Origin: Lactarius indigo
Lineage: Eukaryota; Basidiomycota; Agaricomycetes; Russulales; Russulaceae
Direction: 5' to 3'
Assembly (NCBI GenBank): GCA_025766275.1
Contig: JAFKAC010000001.1
Span: 868,001 to 932,000 of the forward strand
DNA: 64,000 bases
Part shown: one piece after another, positions 18,706-28,945 of the stretch
How the letters are laid out: each line of letters starts with the position of its first letter
Numbering within the stretch: the first letter of the stretch is position 1
Position numbers and translations under genes: made by a program
The notes under the pieces: model-generated
Seen by the model: the letters and a program-made list of their open reading frames with translations, nothing else
Told to the model about the DNA's origin: nothing
Databases searched by the model: none

Positions 18706-21079
18706 GATGTGAGGCCCACCTCGCATGAAAGCCGACAATGGCCAGTCCTTCTGCACCTCCTCAATTCGCCAGAACATGTTAGCCCTTTCCAATCAGTAAA
18801 TGGAATCGAGCTTATCCTGTGTGACATTTGCCAGTTGGAGCCTGATCTCCCTCATGCGCACCAGCAGCCGGTCTTCATGGAATGCGGCCGCTCGGTAGCG
18901 GTGAATCTCGGCCGTGAGAGATTCATCCCCTATTTTCTCGAGGGCACAATTGGTGGCGTTGCCCTCTTTGATCACAACGAGGTCTTCATGGGCAATGAAG
19001 GCCCAGTTGTTGTGGGGGTGATGTGGCTTGGCGTATAGGGGCTGACCATATACATATGGTGATCCACTCACCAGCCCCAGCACGAACGGATTGCCGCACA
19101 TGATTACTTGCACATGATTGGCCTCTACAACTCGCCCTCTGGGGAGCTTAACCTTGAAGGGAATCGAATTGGGTCCCCTATTGCGCCGGAACCCTTCTGG
19201 CACCAGGAGGGAGGCGGGATCGTCTTCGGGAGATCAGGGCTCGTGGGGCGCCACTCAGAAGACCTGGATGTCTCCTCAATACATGGGGTCTCCGTTGGTG
19301 TAGACAACGTAAGGGGTGGCATCAGGATTGTCAGTGTGGCTTCATGTTCTGAGGAAAGAGTGTCTCACCAGGTATTGATTGCTATTGTTATAGATAGCGT
19401 GATTGTCCTCCAATATTTCTGCCTCGCCTTCCTTGCCTTCCTCTGCATCTCCGCTAGGTGCAGTTGTTCATCCTGCCACTTGCGTGCTGTCTCCTTCCAC
19501 TGCATCTCCCATGCTCAGAGCGATTCCACGCTCATCAGCGCTTGGGAGAGCCACTCGAAGGGCGGTGAGTTCATCAGTGGTGATGGGGGTGGTGTTGTAT
19601 CGCCTGCCGGTGTCAGGGTTGATAAGGTTGTAAGTGGGGGCGGTGTCGTCGGTGAGGACCCCTCCAGTAGGTAAGGGGAAGCGTCTCTGGATGTTGTCCC
19701 ATTCTTGCTGGGTGATAAGCCCCTCTTCGTCGGGGACGTCTTCAGGAGCTCGGAAGGTGTGTAGCGCATTATGGACCACTGCACCCCTTGCGAGGTGTTT
19801 GACGAGCGTGGGGTTTGGTGTGGAGGCATTGGTGGTGGAAGTAGTCATGAGAGGATGGGAGTCAGAAGTGGGAGATGGGGACTTAGCACAACATCGAGTG
19901 GCCCTTATATGTACTTCTTGATCAGGGTTTGAAGTTTTAAAATCCCAAATGGCTTTGTCAGCGAAGACGTCATCCTTATCTACCCATTGATTGTCTGAAT
20001 CAGGGTAGCCCTTCCATTTGACGAGGCATTGGAGCCAACATCTTCTGCCAAATTGCCGAGAGTCCAGAATTTTCTTGACCTCGTACTCTTCTTCGTTATC
20101 GACCAAATCTGGTGGTGGGCGTTGGTAGTTTGGTCCATGCGTGGGTGTCTCGCGATAAGGTGTGAGAAGATCTATGTGGAAAATGTCATGGATGCTCCAC
20201 TGTGTGGGAAGTTCAAGGTGGTAGTTGACAGGAGACATCACCTGAACAACCTTAAACGGTCCATGCCATTTTGTGGCTAATTTCGCGGTTGGTTGATGCG
20301 TATGTAGGTGGCATCCTTCAAGCCACACAAGGTCCCCTTCTTTGAATTTGGGCGTGTCTTTGTGTTTGACCCATGACTTCTGCGCCCTGAACATGCAGGA
20401 GAAGGCACGCTGTCGTGCCTGTTTGAATTGATCTAGCCTCAACGATACCTGCAGGATAGGGGATGGCCTATCGGTCCAATCAGCGCGAGGGTTGAACCCT
20501 GATAAGAGGAAAAAGGGGGACTCCCGTGTGGTTTCGTTTGGCCAATTGTTGTGCGTGAATTCTGCCATTGGTAGATATCGGACCCAATCGTCCTGCCATT
20601 CGTTTACCCAAAAGCGAAGGTATTGTTCCAACCACTGATTTGTTCATTCCAATTGGCCGTCAGTTCTGGGGTGGTAAGCTGTTGAGATATTTTGACTGAT
20701 GCCAAGGATCTTGCATATCTCTCGCATGAATTTAGATGCAAAACGAGGGTCTCGATCACTGATGACACGTGAGGGGAGTCCAAATCGTGGAAAAATGTGG
20801 GATACATACAGGGTGGCTGTTCCCTCAGCGGTTATCTCCTTGTGACAAGGGATGAAAATGGTGGCTTTGGTGCAGTCGTGGTCTGTTACGGTTAGGATGG
20901 AGTCATAGCCACAGGATATGGGTAGTTTAGTAATAAAGTCCACTGCAATAGTTTCAAACGGTAAGGCTTCTGGTTTGGGGTAGATGGGCTGCAGGGGCGC
21001 TTGGATGGGACAGAGGTTGACTTTGTGTCATTGGCACTCCACGCACCCTTTGACGTAATCCGTAACATCATTCTTCATT
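18706..21079 (-). pseudogene. E3 pol 3' portion: integrase, chromodomain, C-terminal extension
   Basis: The integrase core shows V-D-F, S-D-R-D-P-R-F and T-D-G-Q-x-E, the D,D,E triad. It is cut by TGA at 21030-21028 (E1 CGA) and 20646-20644 (E1 CGA). A frame of 387 codons (20631-19468) runs through the integrase C-terminus and an intact chromodomain (E-Y-E-V...L-V-K-W-K-G-Y-P-D-S-D-N-Q-W) into the extension. A frame slip near 19530 disrupts it. The conserved end of the extension lies at 19203-18793. Confidence 0.82.
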
Positions 21080-21770
21080 TTGTTGAAGCGCAGAACTAAC
21101 AAGCAAGGAATAAGCTTGAACAGCTAGTAGACAAGTTAACTTCAGAGGTAGAAGGAACTCTATTACAACTGCATACCTAGTAGACAAGTTACTATAAAGG
21201 AATGTCTATGAGCAAAGGTAATAAGAGAAGTAAAGAGAAGAGGGACTTATACTTCAGAGGTAGAAGGAACTCTGAAGTGTAGAGGTGAAAACAGCAATCC
21301 TTATATACAGGATGCTTAGATAATAATGGTCTGTGCGCACTGGTGACCTAAACACAATACAGGTGGTCTGTGCGCCAGAGGGAGAAACGCCATTGGATGG
21401 CAGAGAACAATAGCTGCCTAAAGCAGATAATACTGGTATCTTAACAATAGAAAGAACAATAAGAACCATATATGGATCTAACAATAAAGATAAACAAAAG
21501 CAGTCCATATGAGTCCAGAGTGTCCATAAGTCCATAAGGGACAGATACTGTATATAGTATGTGGGCTGACTCAATCAGATCCCACAAGACATGTGACTTT
21601 AACAGTCGCATCTCAACATTCTTGTGGCAGTTGATATTTTTGTGCTGGTTGAGGTGGGAAGCCTGCATAAATGAATTAAAAAACTTGAGGTTCCATGGTT
21701 TGAGTTGGACAGACCTGTGTCAACCCCTATATCTGCTACATTTCCCAAGTTGACAACTTTGTGAGGACGA
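21080..21770. repeat. Repeat truncating E3, probably part of another LTR element
   Basis: It begins TGTTGAAGCG exactly where E3 homology stops. It contains dispersed direct repeats: TAGTAGACAAGTTA near 21125 and 21178, and ACTTCAGAGGTAGAAGGAACT near 21140 and 21250. It has TATA-like strings but no coding sequence that I recognise. The right limit is approximate. Confidence 0.4.
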
Positions 21771-22032
21771 GACATTATGGGACAGCAATGGAGTGTAGAA
21801 GAGGAAAAGCCCTTGGTGGCAGGTTGAATACAGGTATTCCGTACAGTTCAGGTTTCATATTCCGGAGTCCGGATGCCGTCCAGTCTTCCCACCCACGCCG
21901 CCATCCATCACGTCTATCACGTCATTCGGTCCCTGCAATTGCGACATAACTGCTCACGGTCACAATTACTGATGATTCGATGACTGATCGCGATTACAAT
22001 GCACGCTACGCTCGCCTCTCGACTGTCAACTC

Positions 22033-23680
22033 ATGCTGCAACATAAACTCTCTCCCAGCAATTTTCGTGCCCTTCGTACACTCGCGACTCCCGTAGCTCG
22101 CCACCATCGCTTCTCGTCCACCTCCAGCGCTCTCAACCCTAAGCCAGCGCTCCAGCCCAACGCCCCGACCCCACCCGGCCGTCCCCCACCTTCATTCCCA
22201 TGCGTCGCCCAGCACGCAGCGCGAGAAAAGATCATCCAGTCGCTTCGCGCGTCCTCTTCATCTCCATCGGACCCCTCTTCCTCTGGCCCAGAACCGCCGT
22301 ACGGGCGGCCCTCCCCGTCCACCTACCAGACGTACCACCACACGCAGCCGCTCCCGCTGACCTACGCTCCGCCGCTTCCGGAATTTGACATCGCGTACGA
22401 GACCTGGGGGACGCTGTCGCCTGCGCGCGACAACGCAATCCTGCTGCACACGGGGCTGTCCGGCTCGTCGCACGCCGCGTCGACGCGCGAGAATCCCGCG
22501 CCGGGCTGGTGGGAGAAGTTCATTGGGCCGGGGCGCGCACTTGACACGGACCAGTTCTTCGTCATCTGCACCAACGTCCTCGGCGGATGCTACGGCTCGA
22601 CGGGGCCCTCGTCGGTAGACCCCGCGACGGGTGAGCCGTACGCAACTACGTTTCCCGTGATCAGCATCTTCGATATGGTTCGCGTGCAGTTTGCCCTGCT
22701 GGACCATCTCGGCATCGAGAAGCTCTATGCGAGCGTCGGATCGTCCATGGGTGCCATGCAGAGTCTTGCCGCCGGTTGGATGTTTCCGAAGCGCGTCGGG
22801 AAGGTCGTTAGCATTAGTGGCACCGCCCGCAGTAGCCCTTCGAGCGTCGCAGTGCGGTACGCACAACGCAGTGGTATGTTGTCCTGGTATTTTTATCCGA
22901 TCGTTCGTCACCTCTACACTTGCAGTCCTTATGGCCGATCCAAATTGGAATAACGGATTTTATTACGGTGGCTTGCCGCCACATACGGGCCTTAAACTTG
23001 CGCGTCGTAAGCTGTGATGTCTTCTATATATCGCCTTGGTACCCATCAGCCTCCCATTCAGAAATCGCAACAATAACTTACCGCTCGGGCCCAGAATGGG
23101 ACATTCGCTTTGGTCGGAAACTACGGGAACCGTCGTCTGAAGCAGTGGAAATGCGTACCCCCGCATTATGTCCTGACTTTCTCATCGAGACTTATCTCGA
23201 CCACCAGGCGCGTTCCCTATCTTCCTTCACCGGAGCTTACCTCTGATCGCGAAACAGGGAGAACAGTTTTGCCTCACCTATGATGCGAACTCCTTGATTT
23301 ATATTTCCAAGGCAATGGATTTGTTCGACATGACAGAAACTTCCCTCGCTGAACTCGGCTTATCACCAATCACTCCTGCGCCGCCGGCAACTAGCGCCTC
23401 TGGATCTATACGCGCGCACCCACCGCCCGCCAATCCTCCGCCGCACCTGCCAGCGCTCGCCAAGGGATTACGTCCCCTCGCACACACCCCAGTTCTCATC
23501 CTTGGCGTACAGTCCGACATCTTGTTCCCAGTAGACCAGCAGCGTGAGTTGGCGGACGCACTGCGGATGACCGGCAACTCGCGTGTGAGCTACTATGAAC
23601 TCGGCGGCGTCTGGGGCCACGACACTTTCCTATTGGATGTACAGAATGTTGGAGGGGCGATTAGAGGATTCCTTCTCTAG
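22033..23680 (+). CDS. MET2: Homoserine O-acetyltransferase (MET2 type)
   Basis: It transfers acetyl from acetyl-CoA to homoserine, the entry step to methionine by direct sulfhydrylation. Exons 22033-22873, 22926-23006, 23062-23207 and 23258-23680 give 496 residues. This is an alpha/beta-hydrolase fold with nucleophile Ser in G-S-S-M-G-A-M-Q (about residue 240), Asp in G-V-Q-S-D-I-L-F-P, and His in W-G-H-D-T-F-L near the end. Family signatures F-x-[16 protein letters not shown], and N-W-N-N-G-F-Y-Y are present. The N-terminal 90 residues are Ser/Pro/Arg-rich and could be a mitochondrial presequence. Intron 3 appears to be GC-AG (donor gcgcgt at 23208), needed to join D-H-Q to G-E-Q-F. Stand-alone gene with about 260 bp of upstream DNA to the repeats. 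Confidence 0.93.
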
Positions 23681-25363
23681 TTCGAGGCTCCCCGGAGCCC
23701 GAGAGCTGTACATATTTGGGCGCGGGTGCCGACAACACCGACGCTATTATTTAAGTTACTTCGTTGGGTTCGACTTCGATTCGATGAAACAGTTGCGGCG
23801 TTACTGTAACTTTAGTGATTTGGGTCGGGTGACGGTTATGTACAGCCCGTATTTAGGATCTTCGCTATTACCGTTTATTATCCCGGGCGTCCGTTTGACC
23901 TTTCCCCTCAAAGCTCAGCGCTCAGCGTTGATCGGGAGTGCCCGAAGCACTCTGTCGAGAATAATACCGATGCGATTGCGGGGAAGCACGAGAAGATGCC
24001 AACATATGTTGGGCGCAAACAACTTGTGTACATACACGTGGAGAGGGAGTGAACTGCTACAATTCGAATTCACGACGTCACGGACTTCGCTAAGCAAGAG
24101 ATACGGCATTTGACCTTAGCGCAGGATGTACGAACCCAAAAGCAGGTTATGTGGGCAAACATACGAAGGTAGTGTGTCAACGTCCAAAGACTGACAACGG
24201 TGGTGAGGACGTGTCCCAGTTACTTAAGTGAGTTTGGCAGAGGAGCGGAAATGGACGTGCATGCTACAGCCGCATAAGGAGGTTTGGATCACGAAAGAGC
24301 CACAATAGAAATGAAGCAGTGCATGTAGCGGGATGTCACATACGGTACAGAACAAGTGCGCAAATGCAGATGTTGCGGTGATGTCGCAGTGACGAACTTG
24401 GTACCGACATTGTCGGTTGTGGGCAATGGGACAACCAATGGTATTGTATTACATAATATGGGCGCGTAACGGTGACTAAGGGCCAAACTAGGCAAAATAG
24501 GAAATAAACAAAGGCCTCCGCGAGGCAGCCTCCGGTTTCCACTAGCTTGGCTTGGTCTCACTCCGTTCCCACTTCCATTCTCATCCATACGATTAACCAA
24601 CTCAGGCTTTCTACCGCCGACTTTTTTTTTTGTTCTTTCCTTTTTTCTGCGTTACCTTCTTCCTTCTCCTGATTGCTTCCGCGGCTTTGCACGGCCATCA
24701 CTGTGTTCTTTACGCGCTATGCATACGAGTTTCCTCAGACGAGTCATTTGTGGTCCCGTTTTGGCTCTCCCGTTCATACGACCCGGGCGTCTCCAACAAG
24801 TCCGGCCAACCACAATAGCGCCCTCGCCGTAAATGAAACACATTGCCGGGTTCTCTCCCTCGTTATTGCACGCACGCACGCTCGGAAATTGTGCACTTCT
24901 CTCCACTAGGAAATCGACATGCCCCAAACGGTGCTCTTGCAGCGTTCACCCCCCAAGGTCCAGGCACTTTGCGCCGTCCTCCTGGCCAACCTCTGTAGGC
25001 GTTTGGGGAACGATCGGGTTTCGCAAATCTCGAAACGGACAGTATAGGCCTCTCCATTCTCCGGACTCCGGACTAGTCGTTACTACTGCGCCGCACCTCG
25101 TGAGAACAAGCACTATAATGGAGGACGGATCATACTTCGCGGAGCTTACCTGATGCCATCTACCAAAATCCAACAACCGTCGTTACTTTCGATATAAATT
25201 CAAGCCTGAAACTAAATGCAACTTGCCATCCCTACCAGCACCGCTTGTTTGCCTACTTGCCTGCAAACTCGCTTGTCCTATTTTTTCCCTTCCTGTGTTC
25301 GACTTCTCTTCGACCCTCCTCCAGCTACTGCCCACGTCCCCTACTTTCGAGCACACAATACCC
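23681..25363. other. Intergenic region between MET2 and the methyltransferase gene
   Basis: I see no convincing gene on either strand. 24622-24670 is a pyrimidine-rich tract (T and CT runs) of the kind found in fungal promoters. Other open frames here lack recognisable domains and conserved structure. Confidence 0.4.
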
Positions 25364-26148
25364 ATGTCATTACTCGTGAAAATCCCCTTGCTAGTAACCT
25401 CGATTCTCGGCGCATGGTACGCACTCACTCCACCTCAACCCCCACCCGGCGCCCAAGAACGCGTCAAATCTGAGGGCGTAGAGCGCTCATTTGGCAACGT
25501 CGTCCGACTACATGCCTTTGTCTGGAAGGTACGTCCCGCGCTTTCTGGCCTCAACATCTCACTTACCCACACACCCCATTCTAGTGTTCTGTTATTGCGA
25601 GCCTCCTTGCAGAGCTCGTCGCCTGTGTATTCTTCGAAATCTACTCCCACCATCACCACCAATTTCCCCTCTCTTTCCTCCACATATCAAAGCACCTCCC
25701 GCTATCGCCGCATACATCAACACTGCCCTTGACGTTCGTGCTGGGGTGCCTGTCGACGGCCGCGAGCGGTGCGCTGCGCTTAGCATGCTACAAGACTCTT
25801 GGCTCGCTTTTCACGTTCGAGCTCACTCTGCGCGCGGACCACCGGCTCGTGACGAGTGGCCCATACGCATTCGTGCGCCATCCGAGCTACAGCGGCGTCG
25901 TGCTCGGCGTCGTCGGCACGCTCCTCGTGCACTTTGGACCCGGCTCGTGGTGGGCGCGGGCGGGCTGGATGGGCACGTTCGCGGGGCAGATGTATGCGGT
26001 GTGCTGGGTCGGGATGGAGGCATACGTGCTCTCGAGCATATTATGCCGCACGCCGACAGAGGACGCGTTGCTGAGGAAGCAATTTGGGGCTGAGTGGGAC
26101 GCGTGGGCGGCGAGGGTACAGTACAGGGTAATCCCTTTCGTGTTTTGA
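25364..26148 (+). CDS. Isoprenylcysteine carboxyl methyltransferase (ICMT/PEMT) family membrane protein
   Basis: Exons 25364-25528 and 25585-26148 (intron gtacgt...ctag, 56 nt) give 242 residues. ATG 25364 opens a hydrophobic first segment (L-L-V-K-I-P-L-L-V). The C-terminal half holds the family core: L-G-S-L-F-T-F-E-L, R-L-V-T-S-G-P-Y-A-F-V-R-H-P-S-Y-S-G, then membrane spans and a closing E-D-A-L-L-R-K-Q-F-G-x-E-W. The G-P-Y...R-H-P motif binds S-adenosylmethionine in this family. Yeast Ste14 methylates farnesylated C-terminal cysteines at the ER. Agaricomycetes have many such paralogues whose substrates are unknown, so the reaction here is inferred from family only. Confidence 0.82.
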
Positions 26149-27479
26149 TGGACACCATCTACGGACGACGACGGTGCAGGCATGGTGAGGCGATTGTTTT
26201 GTCATATCATATCATGTTATGTTATGTCATGCCATGTCATGTTACGAAGGCTTGTTGTTTAGACATAATTGATCGTTCCACTACGGTGGTAGGGAATTAA
26301 CGAGCATATTAGTATGAAATCCCGCGGAGGAGAGCTGCCATCTCAGGCTGTGGGCACAGGCATGGTCACGGCAATTCACGGTGAGGCTGGGAACAATGAG
26401 GGCGATGCGCGACTCTCGTCTTGTGCGATCGGTACACGGCCGGCAACAGTAGAAACGAGCGCTTCGCCGGAGAACGGTGCAAGTGTACCGCATGCAGTAC
26501 TGTACAGCTTACAAACAGCGAGAGTAGCCGTTCTCACATTCAGTTTTGCGGAGGCGAGAAAACGGGGTTCATGATGCCGTGAAGGTTCCAGAAAAAGAGC
26601 CGGTTTAATCTCCCATGACGTTAATTTCGTTGCATCGAAGGTTGTCAAATCAAGTGGTCAGCAGAGCGGCTAGAGATAGTAAACGACTTCACCGCGATGA
26701 TCGCAAGATTATGGGCGATATTCCGGAGATCGTGCACTAAAAGACAAGTCGTGATGCGGCGTCCGCAGCCATGACAGCGCCAGGGTACACTTACAGTAAG
26801 TGGAGATAGCGCAAAGCACAGGTCGGGAAAAGGGTACCGGGCCACCGGTTTGGGATTGAAGCTTGAAGGAAGGAGCTGGCGCCAATCTCCTCGATCTCGA
26901 GCCAGCACGTCTTGTGGGGGGGAGGGCACGCCGCGTTCGAGAAGTGACCCCCCACAGCACACTAAGACCAGTCTGGAAAGGGCCCCTAATCCAAGAACCA
27001 GAGGGCAAGGCAGCTAAATTTACACGTCAGAACAACGCTGTGGCGGTTACCGTAGCCGCAGCAGCAAGGCAACGTTTCGAAGTCACGCCACGACGGACGT
27101 ATACATGGCAGGTGACTGTCCCAATCCCGCGAGCTTTACCCAAAAAATTTGAAACATTGTTCGCCGGTTGACGTGTATGCCAGCAGTAGCGCAGCTGGAT
27201 GGTCTACGTAAGGAAGGAAAATACTGGATGGGTCGGCCAATGGCGTGTCTGTTGTTCAAAGTGAAGTGAAGTGGAGGGAGCTCCAATCGCAATTGGGCCC
27301 AGATGCGGATTAGGACAGGCCAATCCCGAGGCGCTTGCTTGGCCCCGCGGAGCCTGCCGCGGGTTTGCGGATTGCCGCGCGTGGGAAGCGAGGCGGTTTT
27401 GTACGTGTTCGGTCAGACGCCGGTTGCGATTGCTTGGGCCCCTAATGCGACCTCTCCAACATATCTTTTGATCCTCCAA
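26149..27479. other. Intergenic region with a short degenerate repeat; no gene recognised
   Basis: 26200-26246 is a CATAT/GTTAT/GTCAT low-complexity run just after the methyltransferase stop. I found no exon set with domain support in the rest. A box-A-like TAGCGCAGCTGG lies at 27187-27198 but lacks a partner that would make a tRNA. Confidence 0.4.
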
Positions 27480-28616
27480 ATGTCATTTTTACACCTCCTA
27501 AGGTCCGCACACCCGCGCCCTTCTATCTCTATGTCTTCACTAATCCTCGGAGGGGGTTCAGCTATGTGGCTGCTGTTGCGGCTTTCATGTTCATCACTCT
27601 TTCGCTAGGTGCGTGTTGCCAATGCTTGGCTGCACGGCGGTTGACTACATCTGCCACGCAACAGCTAGCGGTCTGCTCTGGCTTTCAGAGCTGATCGAAG
27701 AGCATTCCAAGCTTGCCAAGGTGCTCGGAAAGAGAGGCATCTACGTACGTGGTGTCTCACCCGGACCCAGTTGTCATGTCACCGCCTGGAATTTTAACAT
27801 AAGGAATAGGTCATAATTTCGATACACGTATTGCTGGCATTCACCGACGCTCTTCCGCTCCACAAGATCGCGTTTTCCATCTTCTGCCACATCGTGTATC
27901 TCCAGAACTTCTCGCATACATGGCCCGTCATTTCCCTTACCTCACCCTCCTTCGTCGCCTCTTGCGTCCTCGTCGTCGCTGACCATTTCATGTGGTTCTT
28001 CCATTTCGCACGCCGCACACACGAGGCGCGTCAAGCGGTGCACAAGGCATATCGCGGCGGGCCCGTGGTAAGACCACCCACCTTCGGCGACATGGCCACC
28101 TTCTTCGGGCTCTGCGTCTGGCTAACCCCACTATTCCTCTTCCTGAGCCTAAGCGCGAACGACAACACGCTTCCCACATCCGGTGAGAGCCCCCACTCCC
28201 TCCTTTTCTCCCTCAGAAGCTCACACCCAAAGCAACCCCCAGGTTCCATGGATGCAGTCAGCTCCCCTTCCGCCTCCTCCTTCCCGACTTCCGCGGCGCA
28301 GCGCCCGCGCCCTGCTCGCTCATCGCTCTTCCGTTTGATGTTCAGCTTCGTGCCAGGACTGCGCCGCGCGTCGTCCCGCACCGCCGAGGGCCTCATCGCC
28401 CCGCCTTCGCCTGGCATCCTTCCACCATCGCCCTCGCACCATAGCTTCCCTCCGCGCACCCCAACACGGGCGATGTCCCATGGCGAAGTCCGCGAACCCC
28501 TTGGCGTGGGCCTGATGACTGACTTTTCGTTGAACCGCCCTCCTCCACGGAGGGCGGCATCCGGCTCCAATGCATTATCATCCCCAATCGTTCGGAGACG
28601 AGGATCGGACAAATAG
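27480..28616 (+). CDS. SVP26: Erv26/Svp26 (TEX261 family) ER-Golgi cargo adaptor
   Basis: Exons 27480-27502, 27562-27608, 27665-27744, 27810-28182 and 28243-28616 give 298 residues. The N-terminus reads M-S-F-L-H-L-L-S-Y-V, then A-S-G-L-L-W-L-S-E-L-I-E-E-H-S, and later F-S-I-F-C-H-I-V-Y-L-Q-N-F, then L-T-S-P-S-F and D-H-F-M-W-F. All are hallmarks of this four-span COPII adaptor, which loads type II Golgi glycosyltransferases and alkaline phosphatase in yeast. The start is chosen because the 59-nt first intron (branch cactaat) joins AG|C to encode the conserved L-S-Y. The basic, Ser/Pro-rich tail of about 130 residues is longer than in yeast. Intron 4 is 60 nt and lacks an in-frame stop, so it could be retained. 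Confidence 0.88.
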
Positions 28617-28945
28617 ACTTTTTTCTTACTTTTTTTTTTTTATGATGTCCATCGCCGCTCTTAGAAGCGGTCCCTTTGTTTTCGGGTACTTCGTGTGCCC
28701 ATCATAAAATATGGCGTTTCTAATCCGTTCCCTGTGGCGTTCTGACTGTTGGGAGGGTGCCTTGCGGCTGCATTGCGGTCCGGAAGTTCTTTGCTGGTCA
28801 TGACGTCAGCCTATGGGAAGCCGTCGACGATCTCACATGAGGCCAGGCCGTCGACCAGGTCTGGGGGTGTGAAAGGCTGATTGATGATCGCGCCACCCGA
28901 AACGTGAACGTGAGAGGATACTGTACTGTCGATTGCTCTTTCGAA
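28617..28945. other. Spacer between SVP26 and the dehydratase gene
   Basis: It holds the SVP26 3' end (T-rich run at 28620-28645) and the promoter of the dehydratase. No TATA or other box stands out, and I see no coding sequence. Confidence 0.35.

Larger units (their letters stand above)
18208..21079 (-). mobile_element. E3: third gypsy relative, 3' half only (integrase to 3' LTR)
   Basis: It is on the minus strand, inserted into the E2 integrase. LTR 18208-18691 is followed by a polypurine tract, the C-terminal extension, chromodomain and integrase. It ends abruptly at about 21079, in the integrase finger region, where an unrelated sequence begins. Its 5' half and other LTR are absent. It keeps CGA at several codons that are TGA in E1, and the reverse. 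Confidence 0.85.

Noticed and set aside
22026..22911. Long open frames on the minus strand opposite MET2
   Set aside because: They are shadows of a GC-rich coding exon; MET2 has motif and splice support on the plus strand.
27187..27270. tRNA-like box A (TAGCGCAGCTGG) with a weak box-B-like string 60 bp later
   Set aside because: No acceptor or anticodon stem can be drawn and the spacing is wrong for a tRNA without a long intron.
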